A DNA stretch of 64,000 bases from RHLJ01 sp965242845 (GCA_965242845.1 CBDETC010000002.1:992001-1056000), one strand, 5' to 3'. Shown: positions 16,482 to 25,604, counted from the first letter of the stretch. Notes: generated by a model not told the origin, from the sequence alone. Translations and numbers: made by a program.

Positions 16482-16508
16482 TGTCCTGTAATTTGAAGCT
16501 TAATAATA

Positions 16509-17990
16509 CTAGCCGCCGTTAGTCACTTTCCCAGGAAGCAACTGTTTTCCAAAGCTTACTACGCTGATCGCTATCGATGTGGTAATAAATAATAGTATTG
16601 AAGCGGGAATGTCCGAAAAAAATTGCTCAGTTAAAAAAGGCTTAAGGTATATAGCTAATGCTGCTAAACCTATCACACTAAAACCTTGCCGCAAGTTATA
16701 GGGCACTTTAAATGAACGCGTTGAGTACCAATAAATTAGTATGGCCATGACGCCGTAACTTACCAGTGTTGCAATAGCCGAACCCATCATCCCAAATCTT
16801 GGTACAAATACCAGGTTAATAAGAATAGTAACGCCCGCTCCTATTAACGTAATTTGAGCCAATTTTTTTGTGTTTTCAGCGATAAATATTCCTGCAGAAA
16901 AATTCACATACCACCCTTGAAACCAATAAGCCATTAGCAGCAATGGCACAATGGATAATCCCATCCAGTATTCCCTGCCAATCAAAAGGGTGTCTAAGAT
17001 GGGCACTCTAATAGCCACAATTTCATTTACGAACAGAGAAACACCTAAAAACAGTAGCGCTGCAAAAACATTGAAGTACTTAAAGGCCTTGGCAAATAAT
17101 TTCGGAGCTTGTTCATCATCCGATTGTCTCATAAAAAAAGGCTGCCAAGCCATCCTGTACATTTGCACTAGCAGTAGCATAAATACTGAAAGTTTGTAGC
17201 AGGCATTATATACCCCAACGATATGTTCGGGACTATAATCTACTCCGTAAACATCAGCGATCGCATCCGGAGACATCCCTTTAAGGAAAAAACGATCCAG
17301 CATTTCATTGATAACATGACCTATCCCGGCAGGAATAAATGGTAACCCAAAAGAAAGCGCTGTTGAAAGGAAATCTCTGTTGAACGACCCTTTCCACATG
17401 CTAAGGGTAACTAACCAAATTACAGCAGCGGTAGCAGCTGAGGCCACTAAATTGCTTGTAAAGACTGCCTCTATTCCGTAATCAAGTACTAAGATCAGAT
17501 AGAAATTCAATCCCAGGTTTATAATCACATTTCCTGTTTTTAGAACAGCAAAAAGCGGAGCTTTTTTTGAAAGTCTCAGTTCGGCAAAAGGCACGATAGC
17601 AAGCGTATCGAAAATGAGAATACCCAACATCATCAGGTAAATGGAATCACCACTTTCGAGACCTAAAAGAGGAGAAACAGCAGGCTGTAACAGCCAAAAG
17701 AGCACCCCTATTACCATCGAAGTTCCAACCAAAAAAGTCTGTAGAGTTCGGAAGAAACTGGTGGCTTTATCCCTGTCTTTGGCGTAACGGAGATATGAAG
17801 ACTCCATCCCCATCGTAAATAAAACATTCAGAAATGCAATGGCGGCATAAACAAGTCCTACGATTCCATAGATTTCCGGGTCAAATACTCCGGTATAGAA
17901 AGGAACTAACAGATAGTTGATAAAGCGAGCAAAAACGCTGCTTATGCCATAGATAAGGGTATCCGAAAAAAGTTCTTTAAGCTTACTCAA
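16509..17990 (-). CDS. Polysaccharide/lipid-linked oligosaccharide flippase (MATE/PST superfamily)
   Basis: This 493-residue polytopic membrane protein has about 12-14 hydrophobic segments. The N-terminus SDTLIYGISSVFARFINYLL and the middle PAGIGHVINEMLDRFFLKG are typical of Wzx-like or MurJ-like flippases. It likely moves a lipid-linked glycan across the inner membrane for surface polysaccharide or LPS O-unit export. The start is TTG at 17990, overlapping the aroQ stop (TTGA); the next in-frame ATG is about 60 residues in and would remove the first helix. No glycosyltransferases are adjacent, so the substrate is unknown. Confidence 0.85.
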   Translation of the reverse strand: MSKLKELFSDTLIYGISSVFARFINYLLVPFYTGVFDPEIYGIVGLVYAAIAFLNVLFTMGMESSYLRYAKDRDKATSFFRTLQTFLVGTSMVIGVLFWLLQPAVSPLLGLESGDSIYLMMLGILIFDTLAIVPFAELRLSKKAPLFAVLKTGNVIINLGLNFYLILVLDYGIEAVFTSNLVASAATAAVIWLVTLSMWKGSFNRDFLSTALSFGLPFIPAGIGHVINEMLDRFFLKGMSPDAIADVYGVDYSPEHIVGVYNACYKLSVFMLLLVQMYRMAWQPFFMRQSDDEQAPKLFAKAFKYFNVFAALLFLGVSLFVNEIVAIRVPILDTLLIGREYWMGLSIVPLLLMAYWFQGWYVNFSAGIFIAENTKKLAQITLIGAGVTILINLVFVPRFGMMGSAIATLVSYGVMAILIYWYSTRSFKVPYNLRQGFSVIGLAALAIYLKPFLTEQFFSDIPASILLFITTSIAISVVSFGKQLLPGKVTNGG

Positions 17991-18421
17991 TCGCTAGCTG
18001 ATAGGAGTTCAATAGCCTTTATGCCAAGTACATAACTCTGTTTTCCAAAACCGGTTATAATTCCATTCATTACTTCTCCGGTCAATGATTTTTCACGGAA
18101 CTCTTCCCGGGCATGTATATTAGAAATATGTACTTCTACTTTTGGATAAGTGATTGGTTCCAACGCATCACGTAATGCTACCGAAGTATGAGTGTAGGCA
18201 CCAAGATTAGCCACTATTCCTTCGGTTCCATCCTTCATTGCTTCTTGTAACCGATTTATGATTTCCCCTTCAACGTTACTTTGAAAAAAAGAGAGCTCAT
18301 GATTCGGAAACTCCCCCTCAAGAAACACATTCAATTCATCCAGTGTGCCGGTACCATATACATTGGTATCCCGAGTACCAAGCAGGTTTAGATTTGGGCC
18401 GTTTATTACTAGCAGTTTCAT
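17987..18421 (-). CDS. aroQ: 3-dehydroquinate dehydratase, type II
   Basis: AroQ catalyses the third shikimate-pathway step, dehydroquinate to dehydroshikimate. The 144-residue length and motifs are classic: MKLLVINGPNLNLLGTRDT with the Asn/Arg loop, FFQSNVEGEIINRLQEA, IVANLGAYTHTSVALRDAL, and VEVHISNIHAREEFREKS with the catalytic His. It overlaps the upstream HIT gene and the downstream flippase gene by four bases each. That indicates a coupled operon, although the functions are not obviously linked. aroC is encoded separately at 34117. Confidence 0.95.
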   Translation of the reverse strand: MKLLVINGPNLNLLGTRDTNVYGTGTLDELNVFLEGEFPNHELSFFQSNVEGEIINRLQEAMKDGTEGIVANLGAYTHTSVALRDALEPITYPKVEVHISNIHAREEFREKSLTGEVMNGIITGFGKQSYVLGIKAIELLSASD

Positions 18422-18816
18422 AGCGCTACTTTTTGACTAATCAATTGAGCAAGTTCTTTCATTCGTGCTTCACCTACTTCAGATTTTCTTCCCAGGCTTA
18501 CAGGCTGACCTTCATAATAAATGGGGATGAGATGAATGTGGGCGTGAGGCACTTCCAGGCCTTCCACAATCATTCCAGTTCTGATCGTTCCAAGGGCGTC
18601 ATCGATAGCATGAGCCACTTTTTTTGCAAATACATTCAATCCCGAAAGGGTTTCATCATCTAAATCGAAAATATAGTCTACCTCTTTTTTAGGAATTACA
18701 AGAGTATGACCTTCGGCAATAGGGTTGATGTCTAGAAAAGAAAAATAATGGTCATCCTCCGCTATTTTATAGCAAGGAATTTCTCCATGTATAATTTTAG
18801 TGAAAATGCTAGGCAT
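18418..18816 (-). CDS. HIT family nucleotide-binding hydrolase
   Basis: This is a 132-residue histidine-triad protein. MPSIFTKIIHGEIPCYKIAE is the normal HIT N-terminus, EGHTLVIPKKEVDY the middle strand, and HAHIHLIPI the His-x-His-x-His active site. Such proteins hydrolyse adenosine nucleotide phosphoramidates or dinucleotides in the cytoplasm; the physiological substrate is usually unknown. It is the first gene of the HIT-aroQ-flippase-NYN cluster and is divergent from the thioredoxin-like gene across 71 bases. Confidence 0.92.
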   Translation of the reverse strand: MPSIFTKIIHGEIPCYKIAEDDHYFSFLDINPIAEGHTLVIPKKEVDYIFDLDDETLSGLNVFAKKVAHAIDDALGTIRTGMIVEGLEVPHAHIHLIPIYYEGQPVSLGRKSEVGEARMKELAQLISQKVAL

Positions 18817-18887
18817 TTGACATCGTTTAATTCTGTTATATTCAGCGAAGATATTATTTCGAACTAAGAATTCCTTATCAACACTTT

Positions 18888-19370
18888 ATGAAATATTTCC
18901 TGCTAACCGTTTTTTGTTTTATATCTGTCACTGTTTTCGCTCAAAATAACGATATCGTTGGCCCAACTTCGGAAGAAGAAATACGCTCCGAACACCGAGT
19001 TTTTGACATTTATACCGAAAGATATACTCCAGATCCGGAATCAGTACGCTTCCTAAGCCAAATCCAGGACTCTGTGAAGATTTATGTTTTGTTTGGCACC
19101 TGGTGCCATGACAGTAAAAAACAGATACCTGCTTTTATGAAAACCTTGGAAGAGGCGAACAACCCTTTGATTGATGTTGACTATATCGCAGTGACTAGAA
19201 AAAAAACTGACCCGGATAACTTCTACAAGCGTTGGGACTTGAAGCTTACCCCAACTTTTGTTATCTACCGGGCAGAGAAAGAATTAGGAAGGATTATTGA
19301 AGAACCTACTAAACGGCTAGAAGAAGATTTAGTAGAAATTTTGGCAGTCGGTTCAACTTCAGATCAGTAA
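18888..19370 (+). CDS. Secreted thioredoxin-like protein with a single-cysteine WCHDS site
   Basis: This 160-residue protein has a signal peptide (MKYFLLTVFCFISVTVFAQ) and a thioredoxin fold. The active-site region reads FGTWCHDSKKQIP, so the second cysteine of CxxC is replaced by Ser (CxxS). The cis-Pro segment is LTPTFVIY. CxxS proteins usually act as monothiol oxidoreductases, isomerase-like factors or thiol binders rather than full dithiol reductases. It should act in the periplasm. Neighbours (HIT gene, divergent; tRNA-Lys downstream) give no functional clue. Confidence 0.8.
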   Translation: MKYFLLTVFCFISVTVFAQNNDIVGPTSEEEIRSEHRVFDIYTERYTPDPESVRFLSQIQDSVKIYVLFGTWCHDSKKQIPAFMKTLEEANNPLIDVDYIAVTRKKTDPDNFYKRWDLKLTPTFVIYRAEKELGRIIEEPTKRLEEDLVEILAVGSTSDQ

Positions 19371-19399
19371 GGAATTCTAATACTTTGTTCAATTTTTGA

Positions 19400-19431
19400 T
19401 TGAATAAGTTTAGTTAAAAGCCTTATCTTTG
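19400..19431 (+). promoter_or_regulatory. Bacteroidota-type promoter for tRNA-Lys
   Basis: TTG at 19400-19402 and TATCTTTG at 19424-19431 are separated by 21 bases. They match the -33/-7 pattern (TTG, TAnnTTTG) of the primary sigma factor in Bacteroidota. The mature tRNA starts 13 bases after the -7 box. Confidence 0.75.
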
Positions 19432-19443
19432 GAGTCTGTGGCT

Positions 19444-19516
19444 GATCCGGTAGCTCAGTTGGTAGAGCAACTGCCTTTTAAGCCGTGGGTCGTGGGTTCG
19501 AGTCCCACCCGGATCA
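19444..19516 (+). tRNA. tRNA-Lys (anticodon TTT)
   Basis: The 73-base cloverleaf has acceptor GATCCGG/CCGGATC, D stem GCTC/GAGC, anticodon loop CTTTTAA, T stem GTGGG/CCCAC and discriminator A. No CCA is encoded. The anticodon stem ACTGC/GCCGT has an unpaired T29-C41, which is unusual. Confidence 0.95.
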
Positions 19517-19560
19517 CGAATATATATCCCCTAAGAGTTCATATTGACTCTCTCTTGACC

Positions 19561-19594
19561 AACCCCTTTCGATTGACCTCGGACGGGGTTTTTT
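19561..19594 (+). terminator. Probable terminator after tRNA-Lys
   Basis: AACCCC (19561-19566) pairs with GGGGTT (19585-19590) around an 18-base loop and runs into TTTTTT. It lies between the tRNA and the convergent PLD gene. Confidence 0.65.
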
Positions 19595-19601
19595 ATTTTC
19601 A

Positions 19602-21524
19602 TTAAATAGTTACCACCGGTCGAAGTTGTTCCAGCCTTTTTTCTCCTATCCCGTTTATTCTTATTAATTCTTCTACCGACTTAAAACCTCCATTTTCTTC
19701 GCGGTATTCAATAATTCGTTTTGCATAGGTCTCTCCTATTCCAGGTAGTAATTCAAGCGTGGCCTGATCCGCTGTGTTTATGTTGATAGGGTACACAACC
19801 TCAACTGTATTGCCTTTAGAAACTTCTTTTTGGCGAGATACTTTTGTGCCAATCTTTTTTGGGGATTTCCAATACCCCTTTTGACCAGCTTCAGCTGAAG
19901 CCTGATACTCTTTAAATGATGCTACAGAATCCGGGTGTTGAGAGAAATAGTCTGAAAAACTACCGTATCCGTTTTGAAGCATTTTCTTATTTAGTGATAT
20001 CACTTTGCCATCAAAGTCTATTTCTACATAGGCTCTGAAGGAACCGTACCTGGATTCAGGCAATTTATTTCCAGGTCCTGATAATCTTACTTTTCTTCCT
20101 TCGATTAGATTCCGAAGGTAGTCTACTGCTGCGCCAGAGAAATAATCTGAAGAATCTGCCCCAGCATAAAGAGAGGGTATATCAACCCCTAACAATTGTA
20201 CCGGATACCCAAAACCTGGTAGTATCTCTATTTCAAACTGCCGACCATCTCGTATAGAATAAATGGGATACCAGGTATCTTTACTGATTGAAGGAGCGGG
20301 AGCAAAACTCTCTCCTTTAGCCCTGGACATTACCCCTGCAAAATCGGCTGCATACTGAGCCGCTATTTCATTAGAATATATGATGAGGAGGTTTTCATCA
20401 TTATTTACTTCAGCATTATTTGAGAAATTATAAGACCCTGTAACTACCACTGCTACATCATCGGAATTTGGATTCTCAGTATCTATTACCAGTGTCTTAT
20501 GGTGAAGCTTGCGGGTTTCTTTCGCAGGCAAAATCATTCTATTTTTCTCCCTTGCTTCCGAGAGCGCCCAAATCTCACCCGCATTTCGATACCTGCTATA
20601 AAAACCCGGATCGATAACTCCTTCTAATTTAACCTCTCCGCTTGAGCTAGCCTCCCAAAGGGCTAGACTTAATGGAATATTCGGAGTAATCGAAAAGGCC
20701 TGGAACTTAATATCAGATTGTGCTTCTTCTTCAATCAGTCTCACCAAACGATCACTAATGCTGGGCTTACTCCCATCCCGGTTAATAGGCCCGAAATAAA
20801 TTTCTACCTTCATGCCTCCCACATCAAAGACATTCTGGCTTACATTCTTTTTATCCTTATGAAATACCGCTCGGCCAGGATTTGGTTGTTCACCATCACT
20901 CCCCCACATTTGATTGAATTCTTCTGTGTAGACTTTGGCAACTTCCGAGTCCTTTATGATTACTACATTATTGGTGTTATAAGCTCCGGTGTAGGTTAAA
21001 TTCGTTGAACCGGTCCACACAAAATCGTCTTCTTCAGAAGCGCTCTTATAGTCAATCACTGCGAATTTATTATGCATATCTGCACTTGCATTAACCAAAC
21101 GGTTATCCTGAATTCCTCCCTCCATCCCATAAACGTCTCCGTCATCATCAATCGAAATAACCCCGCCAGCTTGTAGAATTTGCCACATCTCTTCGTCTAC
21201 TTCCCGACTATCATTTCTATTATGATTGTCGGTAACCACCCTGACCTGTACCCCTCTTTTTTTAGCTCGCACAAGGGCATGCCCTATTCGTGGGTGCTCA
21301 AGGTCATAAATATTTAAGTCCACACTCGTTGTCGCAGAATCAATCAGCGCTTCAAGAGTACCAAGTAAGTCCCAGTTATTATTACTTACATCATATTCGC
21401 TGCTCTCGACTACATCAGCAGGCATATTAAAGTAAACCTTAATCCACTCCTGGTTTTGCGCATATGAATTACCTCCCAAAAAGAGTGTAGCTAATAAGAT
21501 CAATATCTTGATTTTAGCTACCAT
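19602..21524 (-). CDS. Secreted phospholipase D-type protein with SNase-like and ComEA-type HhH domains
   Basis: The start is ATG at 21524; a TTG at 21560 would bury the signal peptide MVAKIKILILLATLFLGG. The 640-residue protein has two PLD (HKD) motifs: HNKFAVID followed by GSTN, and HHKTLVID followed by GSYN, which together make one phosphodiesterase active site. Around residues 415-550 is a staphylococcal-nuclease-like domain (YPVQLLGVDIPS, YGSFRAYVEIDF, GQKGYWK). The usual catalytic Arg, Glu and Arg appear as Gln, Ser and Ser there, so this domain is probably non-catalytic. The C-terminal ~65 residues are a ComEA-like helix-hairpin-helix (ININTADQATLELLPGIG) that binds DNA without sequence preference. 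An extracytoplasmic nuclease or DNA-processing role is likely. Confidence 0.85.
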   Translation of the reverse strand: MVAKIKILILLATLFLGGNSYAQNQEWIKVYFNMPADVVESSEYDVSNNNWDLLGTLEALIDSATTSVDLNIYDLEHPRIGHALVRAKKRGVQVRVVTDNHNRNDSREVDEEMWQILQAGGVISIDDDGDVYGMEGGIQDNRLVNASADMHNKFAVIDYKSASEEDDFVWTGSTNLTYTGAYNTNNVVIIKDSEVAKVYTEEFNQMWGSDGEQPNPGRAVFHKDKKNVSQNVFDVGGMKVEIYFGPINRDGSKPSISDRLVRLIEEEAQSDIKFQAFSITPNIPLSLALWEASSSGEVKLEGVIDPGFYSRYRNAGEIWALSEAREKNRMILPAKETRKLHHKTLVIDTENPNSDDVAVVVTGSYNFSNNAEVNNDENLLIIYSNEIAAQYAADFAGVMSRAKGESFAPAPSISKDTWYPIYSIRDGRQFEIEILPGFGYPVQLLGVDIPSLYAGADSSDYFSGAAVDYLRNLIEGRKVRLSGPGNKLPESRYGSFRAYVEIDFDGKVISLNKKMLQNGYGSFSDYFSQHPDSVASFKEYQASAEAGQKGYWKSPKKIGTKVSRQKEVSKGNTVEVVYPININTADQATLELLPGIGETYAKRIIEYREENGGFKSVEELIRINGIGEKRLEQLRPVVTI

Positions 21525-21608
21525 AAAAGCGCTAAGCTTTGAATTATTATTAAACGACAAATTAATGTATTTTTGCCTGCGGCAAAGTTAATTCTATATA
21601 AATCATCT

Positions 21609-21914
21609 ATGAAAGCGGGCCTACTAAATCCAATACGGTGGAATAAGTCATTTCTATTGCTTTTGCTTGGAGCTTTTGTGCTGGTCTGGTTCTCTTTTAT
21701 TGATACATATAGTGTTAAAACACGTTGGGAGTTAAACGAACGGAAAAAAGAATTACAAACCCGAACCGAAGAGTTGGCAGCACGTTCAGAAATTCTAAAA
21801 ACTCAATTGGCGTCTCTTGAAAATGACCCTGCTCTGCTTGAAAAAATAGCCCGAGAAGAATACGGCATGAGAAAACCTGGTGAAACCGTCTATAAAATTA
21901 AGCCTCAACAATAA
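21609..21914 (+). CDS. FtsB/DivIC-like septum formation initiator protein
   Basis: This is a 101-residue single-pass membrane protein: short cytoplasmic N-terminus, one hydrophobic segment (FLLLLLGAFVLVWFSFID), then a coiled coil (about residues 35-72) and the conserved tail KIAREEYGMRKPGETVYKI. Those features match the FtsB/DivIC family, which links FtsL and FtsQ in the divisome. The start is ATG at 21609; an upstream TTG at 21573 would add 12 unlikely residues. It is followed by the ROK kinase after 31 bases and is divergent from the PLD gene. Confidence 0.88.
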   Translation: MKAGLLNPIRWNKSFLLLLLGAFVLVWFSFIDTYSVKTRWELNERKKELQTRTEELAARSEILKTQLASLENDPALLEKIAREEYGMRKPGETVYKIKPQQ

Positions 21915-21945
21915 CGGATATCCTGGTTAATATAACTTCGACTTG

Positions 21946-22890
21946 ATGAAAGCAATAGCAATTGATTTAGGGGGAACCAATATTAAGACTGCTGTAGTGG
22001 ATGATAAGGAGGGAATCATTGAACAAACCTCTACCCCTACCCACGCTGATCTCGGCCGTGATCATCTACTAGACAGAATAGCCGGTACTATTGATGAGCT
22101 CACAAAAAAGGAAGGAGTAGTAGGTATTGGATTAGGGCTTCCGGGTATGATCAATAATGAGCAAACTACTGTCCTTCAAGCTCCAAATTTACCAGGTTGG
22201 GAAAATGTAAACGCTGCAGATGAAATTACTTCTCGCACCGGACTTCCATGTCGAATAGAAAATGATGCTAATATTGGCGCGCTAGGTTCTCTTCATTTCG
22301 GAGTAGGACAAAACTTCGATAGTTTTGTGATGATCACTCTTGGTACAGGTGTTGGAGGAGGTATAATCTACAACCGGAAACTCTTTAAGGGAACAAGGGG
22401 AATGGCGGGCGAGCTAGGTCATGTGATTCTTGATTACCACGGCCCGCTTTCGAACAGTGTTACACGAGGTACGATTGAAGCCTATATTGGACAGCGTTTT
22501 CTTAGTCGGTTTGCTTCGGATATGATTATTCAAAATCCGGATAATAGTCTTTACAAGAAATTCCATAATAATTTTGACAAGCTTGAACCAGTTGACCTAA
22601 CCCAGGAAGCAAATCTTGGGAATGAACTGGCTATAGAAATCTTGCAGAAAACTGGTCAGCGGTTGGGTTATGCTATCATAAACTATACGCACATTTTAGA
22701 CATTCGAAAATATGTACTAAGTGGAGGCGTTTCTAAAGCTGGAAAGTGGCTTTTTGAACCTGCACGTGAAATAGTTCAAAAGCATATGATGGTTCCATTT
22801 CAGGATGGATTCGAACTTGTATATGAAGATCTTGGGAACGATAGTTCTCTACTTGGAGCAGCAGGACTGGCCTTCGACTCCTTTTCTTAA
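21946..22890 (+). CDS. ROK family sugar kinase (glucokinase-like) lacking the zinc motif
   Basis: This 314-residue ASKHA-fold kinase has the phosphate-1 motif AIDLGGTNIKTAVVD at its N-terminus, the catalytic Asp in RIENDANIGALGS, and LGTGVGGGIIYN as phosphate-2. Family members phosphorylate glucose or related sugars with ATP. After the conserved GELGH comes VILDYHGPLSNSVTRG instead of the usual CxCGxxGCxE zinc-binding loop, so this protein probably has no structural zinc. Substrate preference cannot be assigned. ATG at 21946 is preferred over the TTG one codon earlier. lptD starts 11 bases downstream. Confidence 0.85.
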   Translation: MKAIAIDLGGTNIKTAVVDDKEGIIEQTSTPTHADLGRDHLLDRIAGTIDELTKKEGVVGIGLGLPGMINNEQTTVLQAPNLPGWENVNAADEITSRTGLPCRIENDANIGALGSLHFGVGQNFDSFVMITLGTGVGGGIIYNRKLFKGTRGMAGELGHVILDYHGPLSNSVTRGTIEAYIGQRFLSRFASDMIIQNPDNSLYKKFHNNFDKLEPVDLTQEANLGNELAIEILQKTGQRLGYAIINYTHILDIRKYVLSGGVSKAGKWLFEPAREIVQKHMMVPFQDGFELVYEDLGNDSSLLGAAGLAFDSFS

Positions 22891-22901
22891 AAACGTTATA
22901 A

Positions 22902-25604
22902 ATGCAGAAAAACCGGTTTTTACATATCGGTAAATATACGTTCAGTATTTGCCTGATATGGGGGTGTCTTTCTGCAAGTCTCCTGGCTCAACAAACATCT
23001 CCTCCACCTTCGGATACTACCCGAACTCAGGTAAACACACCTGACACTACCCGATCGCTAGATTTCGCGCCGCCACCATCCAGGGGAACAAGTAATCGAT
23101 CTACACCTCCTGATGCCGTACAGTTTCAGTCCAACGACTCATTGGTAGTAGATTTTCGCTCAGGTAGATTGGCAACTCTATTTGGAAACTCAAAAGTAGA
23201 ACATAGCTCAGGAACCCTTACTTCAGGTGAGATCCAAATGAATTTGGAAATGAATACTGTTGAAGCTACTGCAACTTCACCAGAAGACACCTTATCCATG
23301 CCAGTGCTTACTCGGCAAAGTGACGAAATCAGGAGTAACCGTATCCTGTTCAACTATAAAACTAACAAAGGAAAATTTGAGCAGGCAAGGGTCGAAGTTG
23401 GAGAAGGGCATCTTATTGGGTCAAAAGTAAAAAACATAAGTGAGACCGAAGTATTTATTGAGGATGGAATTTATTCAACCTGCCCCCCTGATTACCTGTA
23501 CTATTATATAAAAGCAAAAAAGATGAAGGTGGTAGATCAGGATGAAATCTTTTTTACCAATGCGCGTCTCTACATCCTTGATATTCCATACCCCATCGTC
23601 TTTCCATTTGGTTATGTACCATCCGGGATCGATCAAAAACAATCTGGATTACTCACTCCAACCTATGTGTTTGATGCCCAGGCTTCTAGAGGAATAGGAT
23701 TAAATAACGTAGGATGGTTCCAATATGTAAACGACTACTTCACAACCGAAGTGAACCTGGACATATTTACTTCTGGCACCTTCGCGCTCGAAAACAGGAA
23801 TCTATATAAGAAAACTGGTCTTTATAATGGTTCGATCAATATAGGATACTCAATAGATCAGGGGCTTGAATCTACAGATGCCGATTTCACCCGAATTGTA
23901 AATAAATCCCTTGCCGTACAGCATAGCCAAACCATCTCTCCATACGCTTCTTTATCTGCGAATATCAATTTGAGAACTGAAGACTATTTTCGACAGAATT
24001 CCTATAACATCAATGACAACGCCCAAACTTCTGCAAACTCACGGGCCAGCTACAACTATAAACATCCGGAAGGTTTATTTAGCTTTGGAACGAATGCATC
24101 GCTTAGCCAAAACTTCTTTAATAATTCTACCTCGTTAAGGGGGCCTTCGGCAAACTTTAGCTTAAAAACACTAACTCCATTTAAAAAAGAGGGAGGAGGC
24201 AACGACCCTAGCTGGTACGAGAATATTTCGATTAGGTATAGCAACAACTTAAACTCCCGGTTTAATTACCGGCCGATTGACGCCGATACTGCCGAAACTA
24301 CTTTCCTGGAGGCTCTTTTATCTCCTTCAGAGTATAGAGAAGCTACTGGTAATAATGATTATTACCGATTTGGACTCCAGCAAAAGGCAACCATTCAGTT
24401 GGGTAAGCTTTTCCCAAGTCAATTCATTAACTCCTCTGCAAACTTCAACGTTAACGAATACTGGTTCCCTACTTCTATCAGAAAAGAATTCAATGCCGAC
24501 TCAAACCGTGTTGAAACTAATAAGATCATTGGCTTTGCTTCGGGGAGGGATTTCTCTTCTTCTTTTAGTTTATCCACCCGGGTCTATGGTATTTCAAATC
24601 GAAAAATAGGTAACCTTGAAGGTTTCAGGCACACTCTCCAGCCTTCTGTAAGTTTTACTTACCGCCCGGACTTTAGTGATGAAAAGTGGGGAGTATATAG
24701 AACAGTAGTGAGTGATACCCTTGGTAATGAACAAACCTACAGTATTTTCGAGGATGAAGTATTTGCAGGACCAGGGTCCGGAGAGCAACGGTCGTTAAGT
24801 TTTGGTATTTCCAATGTATTCGAAACCAAAGTTGTAAGCCGCGATACCACTGGCGAAAAAAATGAGCGAAACCTTCGACTTATCGATGACCTCTCAATGC
24901 GTTCGTCTTATAACTTTGCTGCTGATAGTCTAAAACTCAGTCAACTCAGTACCTCTCTTCGCTCCAATGCAATCCCGGGTATAAACATAAGCGCCGGAGC
25001 TAACTTTTCTTTTTATGAGAGGAATGAGAATGGTGCTCGAATTAATCGTTTTTTAATCGCTGATGGTGGAAAACCAGCACAACTGGAAAGCTTCAATATC
25101 TCGGTGGGTACTTCATTTAGAGGCGGTTCAGGAAGGATAAGCACCTATACCCCCGTTTATCGCCGGAAATATGATCCTTTTAATCAAGCCATTTTCAGCC
25201 CTATTGATCCAGGGTATGGGTATGAGACCATAGCGCCATTAAATTCGCCCTGGAGTTTTAGCCTAAATTTTAACTACCGCTGGACTTATATATTTGGACA
25301 AAGTCCCCGCAGAACTGCGGCTATTAATGCCAATAACATCGCTTTCAATTTAACCCCGAAGTGGAAGTTCAGAACTACTATGGGTTATGATTTTATTCAA
25401 AAGGAATTAACACCTTCTCAATTCAGCTTAACAAGAAACCTGGAATGCTGGGACCTCTCTTTTCAGATCAATCCTTTCGGGGACCGGCAATATTATTTCT
25501 TTAGCCTGAGGGTAAACAGCGCTCAGATTCAGTCCTTATTCCAGAAGCTGCCTGTCCTTAAAAACCTGGAAAGAGGGTCATCAGACACAGGAAGAGGGTT
25601 TTAG
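22902..25604 (+). CDS. lptD: LptD/OstA-like outer-membrane LPS assembly protein
   Basis: LptD forms the beta-barrel that inserts lipopolysaccharide into the outer leaflet. The 900-residue protein has a signal peptide ending near SLLAQ, then a Pro/Thr-rich linker (residues about 30-75). An OstA/LptA-like beta-jellyroll follows (FRSGRLATLFGNSKVEHSSG, DEIRSNRILFNYKTNKGKF), and then the barrel with LDIPYPIVFPFGYVPSG and QSGLLTPTY. Cysteines in IYSTCPPDY and LECWDLSFQ may form the stabilising disulfide. It ends in strand-like repeats with aromatic residues. Length fits Bacteroidota LptD. It is the third gene after the FtsB-like and ROK genes. Confidence 0.88.
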   Translation: MQKNRFLHIGKYTFSICLIWGCLSASLLAQQTSPPPSDTTRTQVNTPDTTRSLDFAPPPSRGTSNRSTPPDAVQFQSNDSLVVDFRSGRLATLFGNSKVEHSSGTLTSGEIQMNLEMNTVEATATSPEDTLSMPVLTRQSDEIRSNRILFNYKTNKGKFEQARVEVGEGHLIGSKVKNISETEVFIEDGIYSTCPPDYLYYYIKAKKMKVVDQDEIFFTNARLYILDIPYPIVFPFGYVPSGIDQKQSGLLTPTYVFDAQASRGIGLNNVGWFQYVNDYFTTEVNLDIFTSGTFALENRNLYKKTGLYNGSINIGYSIDQGLESTDADFTRIVNKSLAVQHSQTISPYASLSANINLRTEDYFRQNSYNINDNAQTSANSRASYNYKHPEGLFSFGTNASLSQNFFNNSTSLRGPSANFSLKTLTPFKKEGGGNDPSWYENISIRYSNNLNSRFNYRPIDADTAETTFLEALLSPSEYREATGNNDYYRFGLQQKATIQLGKLFPSQFINSSANFNVNEYWFPTSIRKEFNADSNRVETNKIIGFASGRDFSSSFSLSTRVYGISNRKIGNLEGFRHTLQPSVSFTYRPDFSDEKWGVYRTVVSDTLGNEQTYSIFEDEVFAGPGSGEQRSLSFGISNVFETKVVSRDTTGEKNERNLRLIDDLSMRSSYNFAADSLKLSQLSTSLRSNAIPGINISAGANFSFYERNENGARINRFLIADGGKPAQLESFNISVGTSFRGGSGRISTYTPVYRRKYDPFNQAIFSPIDPGYGYETIAPLNSPWSFSLNFNYRWTYIFGQSPRRTAAINANNIAFNLTPKWKFRTTMGYDFIQKELTPSQFSLTRNLECWDLSFQINPFGDRQYYFFSLRVNSAQIQSLFQKLPVLKNLERGSSDTGRGF

